A stretch of 64,000 nucleotides of DNA from Megamonas sp. UBA1796 (GTDB lineage: Bacteria > Bacillota > Negativicutes > Selenomonadales > Selenomonadaceae): the NCBI GenBank assembly GCA_002319795.1, contig DCFU01000027.1, positions 62,001 through 126,000 on the forward strand. Reading direction: 5' to 3'. The position numbers were made by a program, and so were the translations under genes. The notes below the pieces were generated by a model. The model was not told the DNA's origin. It did not search any database and worked only from the letters and a program-made list of their open reading frames with translations. Each line of letters starts with the position of its first letter. Position 1 is the first letter of the stretch. Of the stretch, positions 18,539 to 27,506 are shown piece after piece.

Positions 18539-18573
18539 ACGGGTACAGCTCACATTACATGGGCTGTACCCGT
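18539..18573 (+). terminator. Bidirectional intrinsic terminator
   Basis: 11-bp stem ACGGGTACAGC/GCTGTACCCGT with 13-nt loop, TTTGTTTATTTTTT on the plus side and an A-rich flank giving a U-tract on the minus side. It serves both the phosphodiesterase gene (+) and the converging efflux operon (-). Confidence 0.85.
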
Positions 18574-18591
18574 TTTGTTTATTTTTTCATT

Positions 18592-19809
18592 TTACTCGTA
18601 GCGGAGAGCTTCAATCGGATCTAACAATGCAGCCTTACGTGCAGGATAAATCCCGAAGAAAAGCCCGATTCCCACAGAAACTCCAAACGAAATAAGTATT
18701 GGTGCCGCTGTGATAACCGTATTGAACCCACCAATTTTTGCTATGGCCAAGGATACTGCACAGCCAAAACCCACTCCCAGAAGACCCCCTATGACGCCAA
18801 TTACTACAGATTCAATCAAAAATTGCATCATAATATTTTTAAAGGTAGCTCCTAATGCCTTGCGAATACCAATCTCCCGTGTACGTTCAGTCACGGATAC
18901 CATCATGATATTCATAATACCAATACCACCAACAATAAGCGAGATAGCTGCTATGCTGCCAAGAAACAAGGTCAGCATCGTCGTTGTCTCATTCATGGTC
19001 TGCATGAGGCTCGTGAGGTTCCGTACAGAAAAATCATCCTCCTTATCACCAAAAATACGGTGCCTTTGCCGCAGGAGCGTCTCAATCTCATTTTGTACCT
19101 GATCCATTTGATTGGCATTGCTGACCTGTATATTGATTGACTTCACGTAGGTAATACCCAGAAGTCTTTCCTGTGCCGTTGTAAGAGGTACAATAACCAC
19201 ATCATCCTGATCCTGCCCCATAGAGGATTGCCCTTTGCTTTCCAGGATGCCGATAATTTTATACGGAGAATTATTAACTCGTATGGTCTTGCCTACTGGA
19301 TTGGATGTTCCAAAAAGATTCGTGGCAACGGTTGTTCCTATGACAGCTACACGGTTGCGTGTATTAATATCATTCTGCGTAATGAATGAGCCCGTAGATA
19401 CCACCAAAGAGCGAATTGCCATATATTCGGGTGTTACACCCTGTACCGTTGAATTCCAGTTCTGATTGCCGTTTACAATCTGATAGGAACTGCTGACTGT
19501 AGGCGATACATAATCGATATTTTTTATCTTACTTTTAATGGCATCCGAATCCTCCAACTTAAGCTTGACATTGGAACCTGCAGCAGAACGTACGCCACCG
19601 GAGTTTGCCGAGCCTGGAGATACAATAAGCATATTGCTGCCAAGGCTTGCAATGGAATTCGTAACCTTCTGCCTTACACCCATACCAACGGATACCATGG
19701 CAATGACCGCCCCGACACCGATGATGATTCCCAGCATCGTAAGGGCAGAACGAAGTTTATTGGCCAGAAGTGCTGTCAGTGCAATGCGCACACTTTCATT
19801 AAACAACAT
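18592..19809 (-). CDS. macB: MacB-type ABC permease subunit
   Basis: A 405-residue inner-membrane protein: first transmembrane helix about 20-45, a large periplasmic MacB core domain (about 50-240), then three helices in an FtsX-like domain with the typical GGIGIMNIMMVSVTERTREI and GIRKALGA motifs. Together with the separate ATPase upstream it equals one MacB, which in E. coli is a fused protein. It is the last gene of the order tolC-macA-ATPase-permease on the minus strand and overlaps the ATPase stop region by 11 nt. The complex would push peptides, antibiotics or glycolipids from the periplasm through TolC; the cargo is unknown. Confidence 0.92.
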   Translation of the reverse strand: MLFNESVRIALTALLANKLRSALTMLGIIIGVGAVIAMVSVGMGVRQKVTNSIASLGSNMLIVSPGSANSGGVRSAAGSNVKLKLEDSDAIKSKIKNIDYVSPTVSSSYQIVNGNQNWNSTVQGVTPEYMAIRSLVVSTGSFITQNDINTRNRVAVIGTTVATNLFGTSNPVGKTIRVNNSPYKIIGILESKGQSSMGQDQDDVVIVPLTTAQERLLGITYVKSINIQVSNANQMDQVQNEIETLLRQRHRIFGDKEDDFSVRNLTSLMQTMNETTTMLTLFLGSIAAISLIVGGIGIMNIMMVSVTERTREIGIRKALGATFKNIMMQFLIESVVIGVIGGLLGVGFGCAVSLAIAKIGGFNTVITAAPILISFGVSVGIGLFFGIYPARKAALLDPIEALRYE

Positions 19810-20503
19810 CCATCTTCACCCCCTTACCTTCATCCCGCGTAATCCTGCCATCACGCACAAGAAGCTGACGGCTTGCGCAGGCTGCGATATCCGGTTCATG
19901 CGTCACCAGAATAATCGTACGGTTTTCATTATGCAGGTTTTGAAATATCTCCATGATCTCATGCGTCGATCTCGTATCCAGATTGCCCGTAGGCTCATCT
20001 GCCATGATAATATGGGGATCATTGACAAGTGCACGGGCTATGGCTACACGCTGACGCTGTCCGCCGGAAAGCTCATTGGGCTGATGATATGCGCGTGGAC
20101 CGAGCCCCACAGCTTCCAATACCTGCATGGCACGAGTGGAACGCTCTTTTCTTCCGACTCCCGCATAAACAAGCGGCAAAGCTACATTGTCCAAGGCACT
20201 GATACGTGAAAGCAGATTGAAATTCTGAAAGACAAAACCAATTTTCTTATTTCTTGTTTGTGCAAGTGCATCATCCGTTAGCCTCGCGACTTCTTCACCA
20301 TCGAGCTTATAAGAGCCGATGGTTGGGCGGTCAAGGCATCCTAATATATTCATAAGAGTTGATTTACCCGAACCTGACGGCCCCATAATAGCTACAAACT
20401 CTCCTGCCTGTATGTTCAGATCTATGCCATCGAGCGCTGCTACCTCCTGATCGCCAATCTGATAAAGTTTCTTGATACCGGAAAGCTGAATTGTTATCTT
20501 CAT
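19799..20503 (-). CDS. MacB/LolD-type ABC ATPase
   Basis: About 234 residues with Walker A GPSGSGKS, signature LSGGQRQR and Walker B IIMADEPTGNLD, the last typical of the MacB/LolD/FtsE group. The ATG at 20501-20503 is selected because it begins the domain (MKITIQLSGIKKLYQ) and has GAGG about 8 nt upstream; the open frame extends further but without a ribosome site. It starts 19 nt after the MacA stop. It drives the mechanotransmission cycle of the MacB permease encoded next. Confidence 0.92.
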   Translation of the reverse strand: MKITIQLSGIKKLYQIGDQEVAALDGIDLNIQAGEFVAIMGPSGSGKSTLMNILGCLDRPTIGSYKLDGEEVARLTDDALAQTRNKKIGFVFQNFNLLSRISALDNVALPLVYAGVGRKERSTRAMQVLEAVGLGPRAYHQPNELSGGQRQRVAIARALVNDPHIIMADEPTGNLDTRSTHEIMEIFQNLHNENRTIILVTHEPDIAACASRQLLVRDGRITRDEGKGVKMDVV

Positions 20504-20522
20504 TGCTATTGCCTCACTTTCC

Positions 20523-21668
20523 TCACATTGGCGGCGGTCCTTCATGCTGTTTGCTTGAACTGCTGGAGCTCGATGATGTAGTTGCAGCCTTATAGGTAAT
20601 CGAAATCTTATCACCATCCGAAAGTCCATCCGTAACTTCTACGTAATCATCACTGTAAATACCCGTTGTAACCGGGCATTCCTCCGTCGTACCATCTTCT
20701 TTTACAAGTAATACATAGGACCCATTGCTATTCGTTTTCAACGCAGAAATTGGTATAGCCAGCGCATTTTCCTTTTGCGAAGTATTGATTTCTACACGTG
20801 CGGTCATGGCCGGCAGCAACAAATTATCCGGATCATCAATATCAAGTGTTACGTAATAATAAATAACACTGGCCGAAGTAGACGATGTTGATGATGTTGA
20901 CGATGTGGTAGATGTTGATGTCGTATCCCACGTATTGCTTACATCCGTCTGTGAAATTTTCTTTACTATTGCCGTGAAACTTTTTCCCGTATACGCATCC
21001 ACCGTGAAAGTAGCTTGCTGGCCTACACGGATATTGCCGATATCTGTTTCATCCACCTTTGCCATTATCTGCTTTTGCGACAAATCCGCAATACGCATAA
21101 TGACCGTTGGATTACTGGTCCCTTGTACCGCCATAGTGCCCGCTGTCTGGGGCTCACCAACAACAACGCCATCCATCGGCGCTGTAATAACAGTTTCTGC
21201 CAAATCCGATTCTGTCTCGGCAAGGCTGCTCTGTGCAGTCTGATAATTATACTCTGCATCTTCATAATCCGCCTGTGTATCTGCTCCTATCGAATACAGA
21301 TATGCCACACGATTGTATTTCGCCCGCGTATTCGTAACCTTATACGCTGCCTGCTCACGCTGAGCTTCATAATCTTTTCCATCCAAAACTGCGACTGTCT
21401 GTCCTGCTCTGACCGTGTCATTTTCCTTTACCAGAACCGAATTGATACGTGCCGTTATCTTAGAACTTACTTCAACAGCATTCACCGGCCGGATTGTACC
21501 TGTTGCTGAGACTGTGGATTTCAAATTCATCCGCGTCACCTCTGCAGTCTCTATCGTCGCTGCCTCATTTGCCGACTGCTGTGCCATATAATAGCGGTAT
21601 CCACCAAATATACAGCCTGCCAGCAGTAAAATTGGTACGACAATCTTAGCAATTTTCTTACCATTCAT
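20523..21668 (-). CDS. macA: Efflux periplasmic adaptor subunit (MacA/HlyD family)
   Basis: A 381-residue membrane-anchored adaptor. An N-terminal helix (about 8-25), a short coiled hairpin (about 95-155), lipoyl-like half motifs (VKENDTVRAGQTVAVLDG and MDGVVVGEPQTAG) and a beta-barrel region are visible. It bridges MacB and TolC across the periplasm. Unusual are a Ser/Thr-only stretch of about 18 residues (about 245-262) inside the beta-barrel region and a poly-Ser tail near the C-terminus; both come from simple codon repeats in the DNA. It overlaps tolC by 4 nt. Confidence 0.9.
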   Translation of the reverse strand: MNGKKIAKIVVPILLLAGCIFGGYRYYMAQQSANEAATIETAEVTRMNLKSTVSATGTIRPVNAVEVSSKITARINSVLVKENDTVRAGQTVAVLDGKDYEAQREQAAYKVTNTRAKYNRVAYLYSIGADTQADYEDAEYNYQTAQSSLAETESDLAETVITAPMDGVVVGEPQTAGTMAVQGTSNPTVIMRIADLSQKQIMAKVDETDIGNIRVGQQATFTVDAYTGKSFTAIVKKISQTDVSNTWDTTSTSTTSSTSSTSSTSASVIYYYVTLDIDDPDNLLLPAMTARVEINTSQKENALAIPISALKTNSNGSYVLLVKEDGTTEECPVTTGIYSDDYVEVTDGLSDGDKISITYKAATTSSSSSSSSKQHEGPPPM

Positions 21669-23119
21669 TCTGCCACCTCATTATCCGCAGCCTCCGCAGC
21701 TGCATCATTCGCATTTGTCCCGCTCTCTGCTGCCGCTCCGCTGAACCCCTGCGGCACAGCAACCGTCTGCGATACGGGTACCGCAGGTGCTTCGGGCTTT
21801 ACCGGAGCACCTGCAGCCTGTTTCGTGTAAGCATCTGTGGTCTCCAAAGTATCTGCACCAATGCCTGCAGCGTTCTCAACAGTCGCCTTATAACGTGCAT
21901 AGTCATACTGTGCGCTGATATAGTTGAGTTGCGCCGTGGACAAAGCCAGCTGCGCATCAATAATATCGAGTATAAGTCCCTCACCGGCACGGTACTTCTC
22001 ACGTGCAATATAATAATCTTCCTGTGCCTGATTCACCGCATCCTTCGTCGAAACGAAACGCTTTTCTGCCTCGCGCATATTATAGTAGGCTTGGCGTACC
22101 GCGAGATCCACATCCTCCTGATCCTTTTTAAGCGTCAGATCCGCTACCTCCGCTGCTGTTTTTGCCGCATCAATCTCGGCCTGTGTTACGCCACTATCAA
22201 AGACATCCCAGCTCGCACTTACACCAGCCGTATACCCATGGCTATTATCCGTCGAGGGATTGAATTGATGTGAAAGATCCGTGCTCAAAGACAAACTCAG
22301 GGATGGCAGCAATCCTGCTTTAGCCGATTTCACTGCCAGTTTTTTTTGCTCAAGCGTATACTGGTCAACGATAAGATCCTTGCGATTTGTATAAGCATAG
22401 TCAAGGCAATATTCCATATCCCTATCAAAAGGACTGTAGGCAAAATCTTCCGTAAGCGTAAGGGGCTCATTCCGGTCCAGATTGAGAATATTGCGCAACG
22501 TCGAAAGATCGATTTCATAAGCATTCTGCGCCTTGATGAGTGTCTGGCGCGCATTAGAAAGCTCTACCGAGGAACGCAGCACATCAATGCGTGCCTTACT
22601 GCCCGCAGAATAGAGCTGCTGCACATTCGTAAGATGCGCTTGATAATTATCTACAGAGGACTGGTCTACATCTACAGTTTTATTGGCTTCCAATACATCA
22701 TAATAGGCTTTGATGACACTCAGACGGATATTTTCGCGTTCCCTCTCTGTATTCAGCTGTGCAGATTTTATACCGATTTCTCCGCTGGTAACAGCCGCTT
22801 CATTTGCCCCACCAGTATAAAGTGGCAATTTAGCCGTAAGACTGGCCGAGCTGCTGTCTGTATGTTCCTCCCCACTCGTCTTGCTTGTCGTCACCTCGCC
22901 GCTTGCCGTAACAGCAAATCCTTTATTTCCTTTTGCCTGCCGAAGTGTAGCTGCTGCCTTCGCCTCATCCTTCTGGGTGATCTTCACCGACATATTCTGC
23001 TCCAACGCCAACGCCACAGCTTCCTCTATAGAAAGCGCCGCACATGCTCCCGACGGCACATTCAAAAAAAAAGCTCCGAGCAAAAGCAATGCTGTCTGCT
23101 TAAAATATCTTTTTTTCAT
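21665..23119 (-). CDS. tolC: TolC-family outer-membrane efflux protein
   Basis: About 484 residues with a Sec signal peptide (cleaved near GACAAL) and two repeats of the outer-membrane efflux domain: long helices with LSIEEAVALALEQN and AYYDVLEANKTVDVDQ in the first half and AYYNMREAEKRFVSTKDA in the second. The last 60 residues are rich in Ala, Pro and Glu. As a trimer it forms the exit duct for MacAB. It is direct evidence that the host has an outer membrane. The ATG at 23117-23119 is preferred because AAGGA lies 9 nt upstream. First gene of the efflux operon. Confidence 0.93.
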   Translation of the reverse strand: MKKRYFKQTALLLLGAFFLNVPSGACAALSIEEAVALALEQNMSVKITQKDEAKAAATLRQAKGNKGFAVTASGEVTTSKTSGEEHTDSSSASLTAKLPLYTGGANEAAVTSGEIGIKSAQLNTERERENIRLSVIKAYYDVLEANKTVDVDQSSVDNYQAHLTNVQQLYSAGSKARIDVLRSSVELSNARQTLIKAQNAYEIDLSTLRNILNLDRNEPLTLTEDFAYSPFDRDMEYCLDYAYTNRKDLIVDQYTLEQKKLAVKSAKAGLLPSLSLSLSTDLSHQFNPSTDNSHGYTAGVSASWDVFDSGVTQAEIDAAKTAAEVADLTLKKDQEDVDLAVRQAYYNMREAEKRFVSTKDAVNQAQEDYYIAREKYRAGEGLILDIIDAQLALSTAQLNYISAQYDYARYKATVENAAGIGADTLETTDAYTKQAAGAPVKPEAPAVPVSQTVAVPQGFSGAAAESGTNANDAAAEAADNEVAE

Positions 23120-23261
23120 ATCCCTACATCCTTCCACCAGTCAAATTCATACCAAAATATGCCATGATTCATGAGCCTCAGCCAACATATCGGACCTGCT
23201 TTTACTTTTATCATAATAAAAGACAATTACGATTGTATTAAATGTAAATTAGAATACTATT

Positions 23262-23294
23262 AAGAAAACCGCTTGCCCCTGAAGCGGTTTTCTT
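23262..23294 (-). terminator. Intrinsic terminator after xdhC
   Basis: Perfect 13-bp stem AAGAAAACCGCTT/AAGCGGTTTTCTT with a 7-nt loop just after the xdhC stop on the minus strand. The tail is only moderately T-rich (AATAGTATT). Confidence 0.7.
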
Positions 23295-23306
23295 CTTCCA
23301 TGCCTA

Positions 23307-24317
23307 TCAGTTCTTCGTTCCACGACGCTCGGCCCGCCGTTCAATAAGCTGTGCTGCGATGCTTACAGCAATCTCTGCCGGCGTCTCGCTCTTGATATTA
23401 AGACCAATTGGTGTCGTTATACGCGCGATATCCTTTTCACTGAAGCCATCCTGCCGAAGTTTTTCATTGACGAATTTTATCTTGGTCTGACTTCCTACAA
23501 CTCCGATATAATAAGCGGGCGTAGACAAAGCGAACCTCTCAGCTTCAAAATCTCCTACATGTCCACGTGTAACAATAATAATATAATCCTGCGGCTGAAT
23601 GTCGAATTCCCCTTTCATCTCGGAAAAATTACAAGTATGTACCTCCTCAGCTGCAGGGAATAAATCTTGCGTAGAAAATTCTGCCCTGTCATCCGTGACC
23701 ACACAGCGAAAACCTAAATGCACCAAAAGCGGCACTGTTTCCTGCGATAAATGCCCACCGCCAAACAAATAAACCCGACTCTCATTCTGCAGCCTGTAAA
23801 CATAGTACGTATTTCCATCTCTGGTAAACAACCCATTTTTCATCGCCGTAATCTGCGCGCAATCCGGCATCTCTGGCAACCCGGTCAGGCCCCCCGGACT
23901 ATAAAATCCCATTCCCTGACCCGTCAGGGGCAGAACCAGCCATCCCGTCCTATATGCATGCAAATGTGCCAGGATTGTGTCCAGTGCCTCCTGCGTTGCA
24001 GGAGCAGCATCCACATAGCTGAACAGCACCTCTAAATCTCCACCGCATACCATACCGAGGTTGGCTGCCTTTTTATTAGACAGGCAGTATTCTACAGCAC
24101 CGCCCTTGCCCGCCAGAAGAAGTTCCTGTGCTCTCTTTATCGCCTGAAATTCGAGCATGCCACCGCCAATCGTCCCCTCCAGTCTGCCTTCCCCACCAAC
24201 AGCCATGAATGCACCTGTCCCACGTGGTGCGCTTCCCTGGTCGGAAATAATCGTAACCAGCATAGTATCTTCTCCCATACTGCATCTTTTTTTCAATATA
24301 TCAAATATTATCGCCAT
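23307..24317 (-). CDS. xdhC: XdhC/CoxI-family molybdenum-hydroxylase maturation protein
   Basis: A 336-residue cytoplasmic protein that in the family binds molybdenum cofactor and supports its sulfuration and insertion into xanthine dehydrogenase-type enzymes. The N-terminal XdhC/CoxI segment has GSAPRGTGAFMAV and GTIGGGMLEFQA; a Rossmann-like second domain has VYLFGGGHLSQETVPL and ends in GLNIKSETPAEIAVSI. Its likely client is the XdhD-type enzyme encoded 13 kb away at 36.9-39.5 kb. It is monocistronic with a good promoter (24359-24387) and an AGGAGTGG ribosome site. Confidence 0.93.
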   Translation of the reverse strand: MAIIFDILKKRCSMGEDTMLVTIISDQGSAPRGTGAFMAVGGEGRLEGTIGGGMLEFQAIKRAQELLLAGKGGAVEYCLSNKKAANLGMVCGGDLEVLFSYVDAAPATQEALDTILAHLHAYRTGWLVLPLTGQGMGFYSPGGLTGLPEMPDCAQITAMKNGLFTRDGNTYYVYRLQNESRVYLFGGGHLSQETVPLLVHLGFRCVVTDDRAEFSTQDLFPAAEEVHTCNFSEMKGEFDIQPQDYIIIVTRGHVGDFEAERFALSTPAYYIGVVGSQTKIKFVNEKLRQDGFSEKDIARITTPIGLNIKSETPAEIAVSIAAQLIERRAERRGTKN

Positions 24318-24358
24318 TTATTTTCCACTCCTATTCATTTCGTATGCACCTATTATTT

Positions 24359-24387
24359 ATTATAACAAAAAATCCATCGACAACCAA
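24359..24387 (-). promoter_or_regulatory. Promoter of xdhC
   Basis: Minus-strand TTGGTT (24382-24387), 17-nt spacer, consensus TATAAT (24359-24364), about 40 nt upstream of the xdhC ATG. Confidence 0.6.
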
Positions 24388-24508
24388 CTGCTTGCTCTAA
24401 CCTTACCATATAAGAAACCAGAGATAAAGGAATTTCCGCGCGCAATAGAGAATTTATTTTAAAGTATGCATTTTACACGAAACTCATAAAGAAAGAAGTT
24501 TTCCATGT

Positions 24509-26287
24509 ATGTCAAATCTCTCTTTTGCCAAAGCCCTCGATGTTCTGCAGCGTTATTATGGATACGGAGCCTTCCGCCCGGCACAGGAGGATATCATACG
24601 CAGCCTGCTTGCAGGACATGATACAGTCGCCATTATGCCGACTGGTGCCGGAAAGTCAATTTGCTTCCAGGTCCCAGCTATGCTTTTAAAAGGCATCACG
24701 CTTGTCGTATCACCTCTGATCTCACTCATGAAGGATCAGGTCGACGCGCTCACCGAGCAGGGAATTCCTGCAACCTTCATCAACAGCTCTCTCACGCCTG
24801 CAGAAGCACGCAACCGCCTCACCGCTATAGCTGCCGGACGTTTTCGCCTGGTCTACGCTGCCCCTGAACGTCTTGAGGCCGAATATTTCCAATATATCCT
24901 GGCACACCAGGAAATATCGATGCTCACGATTGATGAATCACATTGCATTTCACAATGGGGACATGACTTCCGCCCAAGTTATCGCCAGATTGCTCCCTTT
25001 ATAGCAAGTCTGCCCCACAAACCCATCATCAGTGCTTTTACAGCTACCGCCACCCCGTCCGTACGCGAGGACATTGTACACCAGCTGCAGCTTCAGGACC
25101 CCGCTGTATATGTGAGTGGCTCGGATCGGCCCAATCTTTATTTTGGCGTAATCCATGGCGAAGACAAAAAAAAATACATTGAACACTATATCCGCAGTCA
25201 TCCGGATGACGCTGGCATTATCTATGCGGCCACCCGCAAGGAAGTCGATGCCCTCTACAGCCTGCTGCTGCGGCGAAAGCTGGCAGTCGGGCATTACCAC
25301 GCCGGACTGTCCGACAAAGAGCGCGCGCAATTCCAGGATGACTTTCTCTATGACAATATCCATGTCATGGTTGCCACGAATGCCTTTGGCATGGGCATTG
25401 ACAAATCCAATGTGCGCTACGTCATTCACTATAATATGCCAAAGAATATCGAATCCTATTATCAGGAAGCCGGACGCGCCGGCAGGGATGGCGAACCTGG
25501 CGAATGCATCTTGCTCTTTGCGCCGCAGGATACGATGACGCAAAAATATCTTATCGATGTTTCCAGTGAAAATACCGAACGCAAAGCCTATGAATTTGGC
25601 CGACTGCAAAAAATGGTTGATTACTGCCACACACCCGACTGCCTGCGGCAATTCATCATTGCATACTTCGGTGAAACCAACGTACCCGGCAACTGCGGCA
25701 ACTGCAGCAGCTGTCAGGACGACACGGAACTTTCCGATATCACCATAGACGCGCAAAAGGTTTTTTCCTGCGTCTACCGTATGCATGAGCACTATGGCAC
25801 GACCATGGTGGCACAAGTACTGCGCGGTTCTGCAGATCAGCGTGTACTGCGCTTTGGCTTTGACAAACTTTCCACCTATGGACTCTTTTCTACCCGCAGC
25901 ATCGCTGACATCAAGCTCCTCATCCAGAGATTCATCGCTACGGGATATCTCGCACTTACGGAAAGTGAGTATCCCGTAGTGCGCCTTCAGGACTCCGCCT
26001 ATGCGGTCATGCGTGGAGAAAAAAAGGTCTTACAACAGATACACAAAGAAAAGGAACGGGGTCCCGTTCACATGGAGCTCTTCGACCTTTTACGCACACT
26101 GCGCAAGGAACTCGCTGTACGCGACCACCTGCCGCCATATCTTATTTTTTCCGATGCCACACTCCGGGACATGTGTGCCGTACAACCGGAAACGCTTGAT
26201 GAAATGCGTGAAGTAAAAGGGATTGGCGACTTCAAACTGAAGAAATATGGCCAGTCCTTCCTCGACTGCCTGACAGAACATAAATAA
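24509..26287 (+). CDS. recQ: ATP-dependent DNA helicase RecQ
   Basis: A 592-residue 3'-5' helicase for recombination repair. Visible are the RecQ opening motif (YGYGAFRPAQEDIIRS), Walker A TGAGKS (about 50), the DESH box (about 147), the arginine-finger region EAGRAGRDGEPGECIL (about 310-325), a zinc-binding Cys set (about 375-400: CHTPDC, CGNCSSC), a winged-helix region and a C-terminal HRDC domain (about 515-590). Length is as expected. The chosen ATG follows GAAAGAAG; an overlapping ATG 4 nt upstream is out of frame. It stands alone and converges on the ctpA operon. Confidence 0.96.
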   Translation: MSNLSFAKALDVLQRYYGYGAFRPAQEDIIRSLLAGHDTVAIMPTGAGKSICFQVPAMLLKGITLVVSPLISLMKDQVDALTEQGIPATFINSSLTPAEARNRLTAIAAGRFRLVYAAPERLEAEYFQYILAHQEISMLTIDESHCISQWGHDFRPSYRQIAPFIASLPHKPIISAFTATATPSVREDIVHQLQLQDPAVYVSGSDRPNLYFGVIHGEDKKKYIEHYIRSHPDDAGIIYAATRKEVDALYSLLLRRKLAVGHYHAGLSDKERAQFQDDFLYDNIHVMVATNAFGMGIDKSNVRYVIHYNMPKNIESYYQEAGRAGRDGEPGECILLFAPQDTMTQKYLIDVSSENTERKAYEFGRLQKMVDYCHTPDCLRQFIIAYFGETNVPGNCGNCSSCQDDTELSDITIDAQKVFSCVYRMHEHYGTTMVAQVLRGSADQRVLRFGFDKLSTYGLFSTRSIADIKLLIQRFIATGYLALTESEYPVVRLQDSAYAVMRGEKKVLQQIHKEKERGPVHMELFDLLRTLRKELAVRDHLPPYLIFSDATLRDMCAVQPETLDEMREVKGIGDFKLKKYGQSFLDCLTEHK

Positions 26288-26332
26288 AGAAGGCGCTTGC
26301 CCGTGTCAACAAACACCAGCAAGCGCCTTCTT
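26287..26332. terminator. Bidirectional terminator between recQ and ctpA
   Basis: Perfect 14-bp stem AAGAAGGCGCTTGC/GCAAGCGCCTTCTT, 18-nt loop, located between the two converging stops. Short T-rich flanks on both sides. Confidence 0.75.
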
Positions 26333-26335
26333 ATA

Positions 26336-27484
26336 TTACTGCAGCTTTTGCTTCATGACCTCTATAGCCTTAGCCAGCTGCGTATCCTTTTCCCCTGCCG
26401 GATCCGGCTCAACCTCGACATCTGGCTCAATGCCTATTCCATCGATGCTGCGCCCGCTCGGCGTATAATATTTAGCAATCGTAAGTTTCAGGGCATCGCC
26501 CTCGTAGAGAGGCATGACGACCTGTACAGACCCCTTACCGTAAGATTTCGTGCCTACAAGCACAGCTGCCTGTGTATCCTGCAACGCCCCCGCAAGAATT
26601 TCCGAGGCACTCGCACTGTTACCGTCAATAAGCACTACAATAGGATATTTCGACTCCTCAAGCGACGAAGTATGATCCTCTTTCGTACCATCCTTCTGTA
26701 CTACCGAGACAATTTCGCCTTTTGGCACAACCATATTCGCGATTTCAACGCAACTGGTCACCAGCCCGCCCGGATTCTCGCGCAAATCGATGATGAGCCC
26801 CTTCATTCCCTGCTCCTCGAGCTGCCCATAAGCATCCCTGAACTCCTGACCGGTCTTCTCACTGAAGGAAGCAATCCGGATATAGCCGATATCGTCCGGC
26901 AGTATTTTACCAGCTGCCGTATGCACTTGTATAACATTGCGCGTAACCGTATAATCTTTATCCGGTTCGCCGTCGCGATGAATCGTGAGCACTACATTGC
27001 TCCCCACATCCCCGCGTATCTTCATAGCCACAATCTCAGGCTGCATCTCCTGCACGGATACCCCGTCAACCGCAAGTATCTCATCACCTGCCTGAATACC
27101 GGCACTCTCTCCCGGTGTTCCTTCCATGACAGACACTACCGTAACCTTATTATCCTTAAAACCCATATACACACCGATACCGCCAAAAGAGCCCTCCGTA
27201 TGGTTCAGCAGGTCCTTGTACATATTCGTATTAAGATAAACGGAATGCGGATCTCCCAGAGATTTCACCATGCCCGCGATAGCACCGTCGATAAGCTTTG
27301 AATTGTCGACCTCTCCCACATACTGTGACTCAATAAAACGCATAGCACCTAAAAAACGCGCGCCATCGCTGATTTTCTGCCCATTTAGCCCCAGCAGGAA
27401 CCAAATTCCTGTAAGAGTAAGCCCCACGGATAGAAACACCGTCAAAATAATAGTCAATAGAATTTTCTTTTTACTCTTCATCAT
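26336..27484 (-). CDS. ctpA: Carboxy-terminal processing protease (S41 family)
   Basis: A 382-residue envelope protease with an N-terminal transmembrane anchor (about 8-30) and a PDZ domain (about 100-185, GGIGVYMGFKDNKVTVVSV). The S41 catalytic core has the nucleophile Ser in DGNSASASEILAGAL and the general-base Lys in GTKSYGKGSVQ. It cleaves proteins from their C-terminus in the periplasm, often cell-wall hydrolases. It is the fourth gene of the ftsE-ftsX-envC-ctpA order, 22 nt after the preceding gene. The neighbours suggest that it tunes wall hydrolases at division. Confidence 0.94.
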   Translation of the reverse strand: MMKSKKKILLTIILTVFLSVGLTLTGIWFLLGLNGQKISDGARFLGAMRFIESQYVGEVDNSKLIDGAIAGMVKSLGDPHSVYLNTNMYKDLLNHTEGSFGGIGVYMGFKDNKVTVVSVMEGTPGESAGIQAGDEILAVDGVSVQEMQPEIVAMKIRGDVGSNVVLTIHRDGEPDKDYTVTRNVIQVHTAAGKILPDDIGYIRIASFSEKTGQEFRDAYGQLEEQGMKGLIIDLRENPGGLVTSCVEIANMVVPKGEIVSVVQKDGTKEDHTSSLEESKYPIVVLIDGNSASASEILAGALQDTQAAVLVGTKSYGKGSVQVVMPLYEGDALKLTIAKYYTPSGRSIDGIGIEPDVEVEPDPAGEKDTQLAKAIEVMKQKLQ

Positions 27485-27506
27485 TTGCCACCAATCTTTT
27501 TATCCC

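Noticed and set aside
23223..23236. ACAAT-N4-ATTGT inverted repeat upstream of tolC as an operator
   Set aside because: Five-base AT-rich arms are expected by chance in such sequence; no promoter could be placed around it.
24950..25816. A 288-codon minus-strand open frame inside recQ
   Set aside because: Antisense shadow of a well-supported helicase gene; no recognisable domain and no ribosome site.
26297..27301. A 334-codon plus-strand open frame antisense to ctpA
   Set aside because: Opposite strand of an intact protease gene; begins inside the recQ terminator hairpin.
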